A DNA stretch of 64,000 bases. Source: Nostoc sp. PCC 7524 (lineage in GTDB: Bacteria > Cyanobacteriota > Cyanobacteriia > Cyanobacteriales > Nostocaceae). Shown here piece by piece: positions 26,510-37,400 of the stretch; within the stretch, counting starts at the first letter, position 1; each line of letters starts with the position of its first letter. The notes under the pieces are model-generated. The model was not told the origin of the DNA, did not search any database, and was given only the letters and a program-made list of their open reading frames with translations. Where the stretch lies: NCBI RefSeq assembly GCF_000316645.1, contig NC_019684.1, positions 1,550,001 through 1,614,000 of the forward strand, given 5' to 3'. Position numbers and translations under genes: made by a program.

Positions 26510-27234
26510 GTTTAAAGGCAATTCTGTTTGATTTTAATGGCGTAATCATTAATGACGAGCGCATCCACCTACAACTGATAGATGAAATTCTACTGCAAGA
26601 AAATCTGCAACCCCAAAAAGTTAAAGAGCGTCAAGCTTCATTAGGACGCAGCGATCGCGCTTGTTTTCAAGAATTGCTAGCAAGTCGTGGTAGAGTCGTG
26701 AGTGAAGAATACTTAACCCAGCTACTCCACCGCAAAGCTGAAGCTTATGTACTGGAACTGGATAAGCTAGAAAAGCTGCCCATATATCCAGGTGTAGAAG
26801 ACTTGATATATCAGGTGCGTTCCCAGCATCTCAAACTAGCTATAGTCAGTGGTGCGCTGCATCAAGAAATTGAATTGGTATTAGAGCGAGCCAAACTAGC
26901 AGAATATTTTACAGTGATCGTGGCTGGGGATGACATCACTACCAGTAAACCCCAACCAGATGGTTATTTACTCGCAGTTGCACGCCTCAATCAGGAGTAT
27001 CCCGACTTAAATCTCCAACCCCAAGAATGCTTGGCAATTGAAGATACCCCAGCAGGTATCCAAGCCGCGAAACACGCACAAATGCAAGTGTTGGGTGTAG
27101 CTAATACTTATCCCTTCCATATGCTCCAGCGTTGCTGTAACTGGACGGTAGATTATCTGACTGACTTAGAACTAGAACGAGTACAACAAGTGTTTTCTGG
27201 TAAACAGCCCCTGCCCAGCATGAGTGAATGTTAA
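26506..27234 (+). CDS. HAD-superfamily hydrolase, subfamily IA (beta-phosphoglucomutase/phosphatase-like)
   Basis: 242 residues. Motif I is FDFNGVIIND with the nucleophile D9; the usual second aspartate at +2 is N11, so the general acid/base is missing or replaced. Motif II is VSGALHQE, motif III lysine in TSKPQPDGYL, motif IV IEDTPAGIQAAK. The helical cap between motifs I and II places it in subfamily IA with phosphoglycolate phosphatases and beta-phosphoglucomutases. Substrate unknown. Coupled to the methyltransferase gene by a four-base overlap. Confidence 0.9.
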   Translation: MSLKAILFDFNGVIINDERIHLQLIDEILLQENLQPQKVKERQASLGRSDRACFQELLASRGRVVSEEYLTQLLHRKAEAYVLELDKLEKLPIYPGVEDLIYQVRSQHLKLAIVSGALHQEIELVLERAKLAEYFTVIVAGDDITTSKPQPDGYLLAVARLNQEYPDLNLQPQECLAIEDTPAGIQAAKHAQMQVLGVANTYPFHMLQRCCNWTVDYLTDLELERVQQVFSGKQPLPSMSEC

Positions 27235-27303
27235 AATAAGCTACAGTAGCAGAGGGTTGACATTAACTGTCCTCAAATCAAGACTCAGCACTCAGCACTG
27301 TTC

Positions 27304-27376
27304 GGGGAATTAGCTCAGTTGGTAGAGCGCTGCGATCGCACCGCAGAGGCCAGGGATTCGAGTTCCCTATTCTCCA
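27304..27376 (+). tRNA. tRNA-Ala (anticodon CGC)
   Basis: Full cloverleaf: acceptor GGGGAAT/ATTCTCC with the alanine identity pair G3-U70, D-arm GCTC/GAGC, anticodon stem CTGCG/CGCAG with loop ATCGCAC (anticodon CGC at 27337-27339, reads GCG), five-base variable region, T-arm AGGGA/TCCCT with TTCGAGT, discriminator A at 27376. CCA is not encoded. A HIP1 octamer (27332-27339) runs through the anticodon arm. Confidence 0.97.
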
Positions 27377-27593
27377 TTTGTACATTAAATAATTATTGTC
27401 AGTTTTAAAGAATTATTGTCCAAAAATATGCGGCACAATTTAGCCAGATATACGCTCTCTAATGTTCATATAGTTTCTTTGTGTCTTTTGCAGTCTAGCC
27501 TGATATCCACATAATATTGTATAATTTTACTCATTATGCAATAGAATTTCCTCAGCCTCATTGGCTATTGTTTTGCACATAAAGACTCTAGAT

Positions 27594-28238
27594 ATGGTTA
27601 ACCTAGAAGTTGAAGACCGCAAACAATTGATAACTCTTCTCAAAGATATACCAGAACTAGCTACAGAGCGATCGCGTCAGCAAATTTTGGAACAAGCAGA
27701 TTTAAAACAGTTGTTGCCAATGATTGACATTTCTGGAGCGACCTTTGTTGCAGTTAGTGAAATAGTCAGCTATTTATCTAATTACGGGCGTTTAACTTAT
27801 GAACAAGAAGCATTAGGACGTTTCTTAAATACTGTGAAAGGCTTTGTGGGAATGCAGCAGCAACACTTTTTAGACAAGCTGCTTACAAAATATGACATGA
27901 TGACACCAATCGCCGCATTACCAGCGATAAATGACTGGCGAGGAAGAGAAACTGTAGCAGACATATTCGAGAAAATAATTGGAGAAAATACCCTACGCCC
28001 AATTTCATTTTTACAGCAGGGGCTTGCAGTTGCAAGGTCAGTGGCCTATATCGGAGTGCGAAGTAGCCAAGGATGCTGGTCAGGGACAGGGTTTCTAGTG
28101 GCTCAGAATTTATTATTAACTAACAATCACGTTTTACCAAGTTCAGATTTACTACCAGGTACGATTTTTAGGTTTAATTATGAGGAGAATTTCCACGGAG
28201 AAGCTCTTCGAGGTACATTATCTGCAAGGCTCAAATAG
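27594..28238 (+). pseudogene. Truncated protein: helical effector-associated-type domain plus the first part of a trypsin-like peptidase
   Basis: 214 residues from ATG 27594 (open back to a TTG at 27561). Residues about 5-100 are all-helical (RKQLITLLKDIPELATERSR), resembling the effector-associated domains that recruit peptidases and NTPases in cyanobacterial and actinobacterial conflict systems; this match is from memory of the family and moderately sure. Residues about 137-190 start a trypsin-like fold: QGCWSGTGFLVAQNLLLTNNHVLP carries the catalytic histidine. The frame stops at 28236, before the catalytic aspartate and serine would occur, and the last residues (RGTLSARLK) no longer look like the family. 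The next 230 bases do not restore it. Probably a decayed protease adaptor gene, or a protein using only the N-terminal domain. Confidence 0.65.
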
Positions 28239-28476
28239 GAAAACGTTTTATCTTGCTCTATAGTCAGTTTTATTCTTAGTGCTGCTGGCATTTTCAATCA
28301 TTTGTTCTTTTCTAGTCTTATGAGTCACGATCTGTGTAGAAAGTCAGGCGATCGCTTTCTATAAAACACCTGATTGTGTGAGTGATGAACTGTCATGTGG
28401 CTAGGGTATTTTTTCAAACCTAACTGTTCTGCTCTGACTTGTACTCTCATTGCCACCTGAGCAGGAGTCCGAAAGA
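28239..28476. other. Spacer between the truncated peptidase gene and the end of the giant gene
   Basis: The two genes converge here. There is one HIP1 site near 28349 and no convincing terminator or open frame; no remaining part of a trypsin domain was recognised. Confidence 0.5.
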
Positions 28477-31400
28477 TTAGATGAGTTTACTAACAGTAGT
28501 GGTGGCAGTATATTTACGACCATCATTGTCAGTCACAGTGACAGTCACAATGTAATGATCCACATCGTCATAGATGAAATTGCTAGGATTCTTCATATCT
28601 TCCAGAGCAACATTCTCAATAATTAAGAAATTTCGGAACATAGCCGAACCAGACTGACCATCACGGTCAATTTGCACAATTGTGCTGGGGATTTTGGTAA
28701 GACTACCATCATTATTAGTTACAGTGCGTGTTGATCCGTTAATCAATCTGACATAACCATCAGCAATAGCATCCGTACCCTGATAACCACCATCTACCAA
28801 GCTATCAAGTAGCTGGCTGAGATTGATTTTGTCACTCCCAACTTCAAAGTCGGCAATGCGATGACCCACTTGGTTGAGGTCGGTATAAACAAACTCATCA
28901 TCCCCTACACCACCAGTAATCGTTTTACTATTCACACCGCCAAAAATCCGGTCATCACCGCTATTACCATTGACAGCAGAGCGGCTACCATCACCACTGA
29001 TGACTTTATATTCATAGGTAGCAGTGAATGTGCCTGTAGTCGCATCGACTACTGCATTGGAGGTAGTACCATTACCCCAATCAATAGTCACAGTGTAGGT
29101 ATCTGTTAGTTCTATATCAGCGAATTGACCAGTAATAGAGACTAAATTGCTGCGATCAACTTTAGTTTCAGTGTGTTGGAATATGGTGTTAGGACCTACT
29201 GTCTTGACTTGATTCGTTGAGAGGGTGATGCTGATGTTTTTGGGTGCAGAGTCCTCATCGACTGCGCTGATGATAATTTGAGCTTGGCCAGGATTGGTGT
29301 AAATGTGGCTGGCAAAGGTGGTGTTACTACCAAAGGTTGCTATCGTGCCGTCGCCCCAATCAATGCGCCATTCAAAAGTGGGTTCATTACCAGGCTCAGT
29401 GGCTAAGAAGTTGATGATATAGGGTGTGCCTACTGCGACGTTGATAGTTGGTAGTTTGACACTGCCCTGGATTAAGCTCAATTTGCCAAATTCTAAGAAT
29501 AGGGTTCCTGCCTCCAGGACAATATTTTGGTTAACATCAAGCTGTTTTGCTGCGGCTAAATTTAAGGTGTGACTGCTCAAAAGCTGATCAGTATCTGAGG
29601 TATTCAGCAGGTCGATAATTAAATCTTCTGTTTCACTACTCAAGTCAATGGTACGACTAGCACCAGCCGTGAGTTGAGCAGATGTTTTCAATGTACCAAT
29701 GTTGGAAACTAAGATATTTCCAGTGGTGGAAGTAATGCTGTCAACAGAAAGGGTACGGTTATTATTACCAATTACACCCAAGCCCTTAATCTTCACATCA
29801 CCGTAAGCATTGGCTGTGATTTCACCCACATTAACTTCTATTAAACCAATGTTTCCTGTGCTGGCGTTAGTTGTCAGGTTAGCCTTGGCGGCAATCAATT
29901 CAGCAATACCATCATTGTCATTGAGAGCAACAATATCACCACCTCCATTAGCTGTGAGGTTGATTTGGCTGAAGTTCAGGGGATTCCCACTATTGTCATA
30001 GCTACTGAACAAACCAGCATCAATCTGACCAATGCTCATGTCGCCATTAGCAGTTAGGCTAAAGGTGCGGGCTTGACTGTTGTTCATCAACTTCACTAAG
30101 GTAGCGGTGAGTGTACCAGTGGTTGTTAAGGTAAAGTCGCCATTGCCAATTTCCACCGAGGTCAGGTTGAGATTAGTAGCACTGTTATTAATTGCAGCGT
30201 TACCTGTACCACCTGCTACTAAGTTGAGGTTCCTGACTTGGGTGTAGAGGTTAACATTACCGTTAACAGTCTTGAGGGCTAAAGTATTGGCACTAATGTT
30301 ATTGGTATTATTGCGGGTGATGTGATTAGCCGCAACAGTCATCAAGTTACCAGCAGATAAATAAGCAACCTCGTCTAAATCCAGAACTAAATTACCCGTC
30401 GCTTTTAAGGTCAAATTATCAGCCGCTTGTAAGCGATCAATGGTGACTGCACCACTGGCTACAACTGTAATGTCATTTCCACTACCTAAACCTCTGACGT
30501 TTTGCAGACGGATACTACTGATGGCATTAATGGTAATATCGCCGTTGTTGGTAGTAACTGTCGTGGCGACCTCACTGCTGTCTTTTTTATCTATTGTCAG
30601 GTCAATGTTGCCTGTGCTGGTGTTCGTAACAACTAGATTGTTAGTTTTGAGGTTGGCGTTAATACCTGATTTCGCTGTTAGGTTCGTGGTGTTAGCTGTA
30701 ATTAAACCATGTTGGCGAATATCGTTATTAAATTTGTAGTTATTGATGCTGCCCTGGGAGGCTGTCATGGTGAGTTTACCTGTGTCTAGCCAACTGGAAG
30801 GCAAATCAATATTACCAGTAGTTACCCCTGCTCTAATGGTAATGCTACCCGTTGAGCCTGTTTGCAGGTAAGTAAAAGCATCTCCTGAAATGTTACCATT
30901 ACCACCTACTTGACCAGCATGAGCGGTGATGCTGTTGTTAGCACTAGCAAAACCTGCCAAATTCAAATCATTACCAGCATTGAATCTAATCTGGCTACCG
31001 TTAGTACCAATGTTTCCAGCTATGGCATTGCCACTAAAGTTAATGTCACCAGTGGCAGAATTGGTAGTGAGGTTAATTTTGCCATTATTACCATTGGCAC
31101 GTAATTCACTCAGGTCGGAAACGTTGATATTAGCTGCGGTGATAGAGAGGTTATTTTGGGTAGAAATTACAGCAGGTGCAGCAATGGTGGTACCAATGTC
31201 TGCACCGATTGGTAATTTACCCTTCACTTCTACATCATTGCCACTGGTGATGGTAATGTTTGCATTAATCCCAGTAGTGAGAACTTGACCACTAATGTTC
31301 ACCTTACCACCCGCATCAATGGTAATGCCGTTAACTGCTCGGATGGAATCATTGTCAAATTTACCGAAGGGTCTGTTCTTACCACCGTCTGACCGTTCCA

Positions 31401-34400
31401 CAATCCAAATTGTTTGGTCTTCAGTGATATTTTCCGTACGGTATTTATTCTCGGTTTTGATTTCTACATTTCTAGTAATAAAGTTGCGGGTTTCAAATAC
31501 CGGGCGGTTATCGTAGATATCTTCATCTTTGCCGGTCCACCGGTATTGTATTGTTTGGCGTGGGTCTTCAATGTCGGTAGTGGTTGATGTCCAATTGTAG
31601 AGGTAGTCATACTGGGTTTCGGTAAGATATCCACCTGTCCAAACTCTGTATAGTCGTTCTACTTTGAATGCGCCATATTGATCATTTAGTCCACTAGGAT
31701 GCACATTAGTCCAACGAATATTGAAAAGTATAACGGGATTATTATTTGGATCGCCATTATATCCAACGTATTGACCACCATAACGTACATCAGGGGTATC
31801 ACTTGTGTAAAGATAAGCCGCACCTCGTCTTGATGGATCAACCCATCCATGTTCGTAGCCTGTAGCACGCATTCCCGAAGGAATTCTGATAGAAGAAACG
31901 GTATTATTAAAGCCTGGTACGTCACCTAAGTAGAAGTAGTCAGTTGTGTAAATATTTAATGCTGCACCACTATAATTCCCGTGAGTATAAACAGTGATGA
32001 AGTTATCATTGAGGTCTAGAGAATCTACATCACCGAAGGGTCTATAGGTATACCAACCATCACTATATTGCTCACGAGGAGAATAACCTACAACAACATT
32101 GTCACGAATTGCAAATGTGGAATCAAAAGAGAGCGCGGCGGTTTTTGAGAGGTAGCCATCAAGAGGAGCAAAAACGTATCTACCCAGATAATCATAACCT
32201 ACTTGATTACCCCCCCAATTAGGATCTTGACGATGAACCGGAGTATCGGAACGCTCATTAATTGCATATTGACGATTACCGGTGTTATCGTGGTAACTTA
32301 CCGCCCAACGTCCCTCACTATTATCATAATCAACAAGCCAAACACCATTTTTGATATCTGGTGTGAAAACTGATCTGTCTTGAGTGTACTTAGCTTGTGC
32401 TGTATCCCAATAGTAACCAACCTTTTCATTCCAGTCATATGGACTAGAACTTTGAACCACTCCCAAGACATCTTCTAAGTCAGCTTTTGCACCCACAGGA
32501 ACACGGATGTATTTATCACTCCAACCATCTACCTGGATGTTAATAATCTCTTTAGCTGTAGTAGATTTCCAACTAGGATTCCAGTCTGTAACTGTGGTGT
32601 TGCCATTAATAGTTTGATTTTGCTTGAGATTAGTAAAGCTGAAGTCATAGAGTTTGTAGTACCCCAAAGACTTCATCACGGCATTTTTCTGTTCAGGGCT
32701 TAACTCCTTAAAACTATGGTTAGGGTTGGTGGGTTTAGTGGCAAGATAAGCTGCCCAGTTAATGCCATTTGTCGTATAGTCAACCTGATTAATAAACCAT
32801 TCCCGTTCTGTTTGAGTGGTGGGATTCCAGTAACTATCTTGGGTGAGCGTAGCATCAATAGAGTAGAACTTATTCCCTACTTTGAATAATTCTGTGCCTA
32901 CTTGAGACACTGTAGTAGTAGGAATCCAGTTGATAACTGCCACTTGAATTGTGCCATCAGCAACCTGCTTAGTACCAACGACAACAGGAACAGTAATGGC
33001 ACGTTGATTAATCGAGGGGACAGGTACTGGTTTATTACCTCCTACAGTAGAGTCAGCATCAACAGTCACAGTGCCACCCGCTAACAGCGTCACTGTACCT
33101 GTGGTAGATTGCAAAGTTCCTTTACCGTTGATGAGGATGTTACCTCCTGTTAACTGAGAACGGGTAACAGTTCCCCGGAGTGTACTTAGTGACCAGTTGG
33201 GGTCAACACCAGCTCGGACTGCTAAGTTGCCGTCTGCGTTAACTAAACCACTGATTTCAGCAGCATTGACAACATTAAGGGTAATGTCACGACCAGCACC
33301 ACTTTCTAAATATCCTTGTATCCAAAGATTATCGGCGATTACTTCTATATCTTGATGGGAATCTACCAACGCACGGGTCAGAGGTGCTTGGCTAAGGGCA
33401 ATCACGACTTCACCTGTGCCGTGAATTTGAATGGCTGGGTCAGTGACGGATAAACTGCCACTACCATAGGTTTTAATCAGGGCGTTATTGGGACGAATGG
33501 AGGACTGGGGATTGCTTTCTTGGTAGTCAACTAGGTAGAGATTATTACCTTTAACTATGACCTGACTTCTTGCGTCTATGATAGTGTCGATGAAGATATC
33601 ACCAGTGTTGTTTTCACTAATAATGGTAACTTTTTCGGCTCTGACTGCACCATCAATAGCATTGGCTGGTGCGACTTGACCACGCAGAACAATTCCTGCC
33701 TCAGCAGAAATATTAATGAATCCTCCAACTCCAGTTTCGAGTGTACCGCCACTCACACGAGTAAGGTTGTCAAGGTCTTCTGTAGTAGAAATAGGTGCGA
33801 CACGAACAGCTAATTGATTTCCGTCAGCATCCACATATTCACCAACGGCATTGATGTAGAAACCGGAACTGTTAACTAAACGTCCCTGGGTATCTTGATA
33901 AATTAATGGTGTGAGCATTAAGCCATACCTTTCGGCGTTTGTGCCACCATCCAAGTTAAGAGTGTCTTCGGCGTACAGGTAGCCGTTAATTAACAATAAG
34001 CCTGCACTGTCAATGGTGATATCTGCATTGTTGTCGTAAGCCTGAATTAAACCGTCAATTTCTACTTGACCTTGGGCAGTAATGTTAATGCTGGTGTCGG
34101 TGTCATTGGTAAAAGTAAGTGTTTCTGTTTCACCAAAGCGGGCTGTGGTATCACTCTGAATCGAACTGAGACTATTCATCAACAAGTCTAGTTGATTTGT
34201 ACCACCAGAGACATTGATGTTAATGTTGCCTGTTGCTGCTGCACTACCACCACGAGTGACTATGTTTGTACCATCTGCACCTGCACCTCCAAAGGTAACT
34301 AAGTCAGTAGCGTTGAGGTTAATTGTTGCTACTTTACCTGTCCAGGTACGGGTATCGTTGATCAGGTTAGCACCTGCTGCCAGAGAACCGACTACGTTGA

Positions 34401-37400
34401 TGACATCACCTGTAACATTGATGCTACTGTTATCGCCACTGGTGAATAGACGGACTCCAGAACCAATGTTAACTGTACCGCTACTATTGAGACGAAGGTT
34501 ATTGATTGCTACTAAATCTAAGCCTTGTTGTTGATATTTGCTATCCACAACAACTGTGCGACCCAGGTTAATGCTACCGTTGGCATTGGTTTGATTGATG
34601 GTGAGAACTTCACCTGTGCCTTGTACTAATATTTGACCGTTGTAGGCGGAGATGTCATCCCCTGCAACAATACTAATTGACCCTTGGCTAATCACATCGG
34701 TCATCAAGGTGGTTGTATCTGTGGCAGCTATGACTAATTCTGTGGTGTTACTATCACCATCACCTTGAGTTTGCCGCAGTACCCCTTCTATGTTGACATT
34801 CTTACCTGTGAGGATGATGTCTGCATTGGTGATAATTCTGCCAGAGATACGAGCTAGGGTTAAATCACCATCGGTGGCAGCAATCTCAATGTTGGTCATG
34901 TTGGTTTTGTCTTTACCGATGGTGCTGTCGATGATGACATTATTTAAACCTGTGATCTTGAGGGAGCGACTATCAATTTTGCTGGTTCCCAGGGTGTGAA
35001 TACTGGTTTCTCCAGGAACTATAGTTTTTCCGGCACTGAGTTGAACTTGCTCAGTTGCAGTTAAACTACCGTGTAGTTTTAGGGTGTTGTTAGCAGTGAG
35101 GATGATATCTGCATCTGTGCCGCCGGCGATAATATCACCTTTAATTACGCCGTATTCACCCACATTGAGGTTGATGGAACCGTTGATGGTTTCTAGTAAA
35201 CCTGTGGAGTCGAGGTCGATATCAATACCATCGGGGGATGTACCACTGTAGAGAGCGATCGCACTTTCGGCAATCACTTTTCCTGCTATATATAATTTAC
35301 CGTTGGTGGCTGTGGGTGAACCAATACTAACCACTGAACCGGAGTGAATGGCTTTGATTGTGTAGGGGAGGCTAGAAGTTAAATCACTGGTTAAGTTGGT
35401 GAAGCCTAACAGGTCAGCATTACTTGAACCACTCTGGATTAACTTAAATCCGTAGGAACTGGTCAACATTAACCGTCCTTCCCGAATTTTTACCTTCATG
35501 TCTGCATCACTAAAGCCGGTGTAGGCACTACCCACAGGATGAGTCGTGGTATCTTGAGATGTCACAACTGTCCAATTAGCCCCTTGTAGAGCAGTTTGTA
35601 AATCAGCTACTAGGTCAGCAACGCTTTGGTTATCTTCGGTGGCAGATTTGGGTAAGGTGACACTGGCTACAATCTCAAAATCTACTCTATCGATGTGTAT
35701 TTCTAAGGTGACATCTTGACTAACAACACCTGTGGCTAACTCGTAGAAACCAGTCGCTTCAATTTCGTTGGTATGTGCTGGTGCCAAAATAGCCACTTCT
35801 CCCGGTGCATTGAGGTTAATTTGGCTATTGGCTTGCCAAGTTTCGATTTGGGTTGAGCCAAACAACACTATACCTTTGCCAGAATAATCTACACCTGCTT
35901 CTACAGGATCAATGCCACCAATTAGGTCTATTTGCTTCCCGGCTTGCAGTGTTTGACCAATGCGGATTTGATGGTCTGCTGTAATTGTGATAGTTGAGTC
36001 GCCACCGAAGTTATTAGTATAACGCCCCATGTACTTACCGTTGGCATCTCTGACGGGGATTACTTCTCCACCCGGTAACAGTAAACCTTGGATATCTGCA
36101 TCTTGGACAGATTTGATGGCAATGGAACTATTGGCATTATGGGTAACTAATTCACTAGCAGCATGAATATATGTGCCTGTACCAGAACTGTGTGTACCGC
36201 CAGTAACTTCTATGCGGTCATTGGCAAATAAGTAACCACCTGTTTGAATGGGTGTACCTTCTTGGTTGACTGTGTTACCACCAATGAATGCTTGACCTTG
36301 GGAGTTAATTTTAATTTCACCGTAGTTACGTGACCAGGTAACTGTTTGGGTGAGCAGATTTCCATCAACATCAAAGGTCTGATTCAACTGACCACCAGCC
36401 ACCAGGGTTCCCATCATTTCTATGTCACCAGTGCTGTTGATAGTCAACAGTCCACCAGAGTTATCAGAGGTGAAACCTGCGGCTGTGGCACCACCTGCTG
36501 GTGTCACCAATACAGCTAAATTATGATCATCGACTCCAGCAACACCGCCATTGATGGTGATGGCTTTGGAAGCTAATAAACCAGTGTCGAGGAAGACTTG
36601 CTCTTGGGCTGTTACAGTGATACTAGAATCATCTCCAGCCCAGGTAACGCCAGTTTCATTAATTGTGCCTCCTGCAACTACCGCACCGAAGATATCAACG
36701 TCTTTTGCACCTTTGAGGTTGATGCTACTACCGGCTTGCTTGGTGTTGACTCTGGATGTACCGTGGACATAAATACTGGAGCCTTGACTATTAGAGGTGT
36801 TTGTGCTGCTGCCATCGGCTCTGTAACCACCGAGAATGTCGATCTTATCCTCAACGGTGAGGAAGCTTTCAATGTAAACCCAACCCTCAGAGCGAATCTT
36901 CAGATCGGAATTGCTACCGTTGACGTTGATATTACCGCGCAGAATTACATCATCACTAAATTCTAGGTTGACTGTGGCATCGTCAGCATTACTGGTGAGA
37001 GTTCCGACGAGGAAGAGGGAGAAGTTATCTGGTTGTAGTGCTTTGAGGTAGAGGTCATCAGGCAATCCTACACTCAAATAATCATCATAGTTCTGTAGTC
37101 GAGAAGTACCTGCCACCAAGTTCATTTGATTGGCTGTGGTGATTGCGCCCCAGATAAACAGACCATTATTCGCGTCTAAATCTAGGGTATCTGCGGTGAT
37201 TGAGCCGACGCGCATATCACCCGATATGACAGCGATATCTGCATGACCAACTGCGTCTACTTGGTTAACAAACAGGTCGTCCGTTGTTTCTTGAACATAA
37301 ACATCACCGCCACTGGTAACTGTGAGTTCACCATCATTTACTGAGTCGGTGTTGATTTCTAGAACATCGGTAACTGTACCAATATTACCTATGGTTTCTA

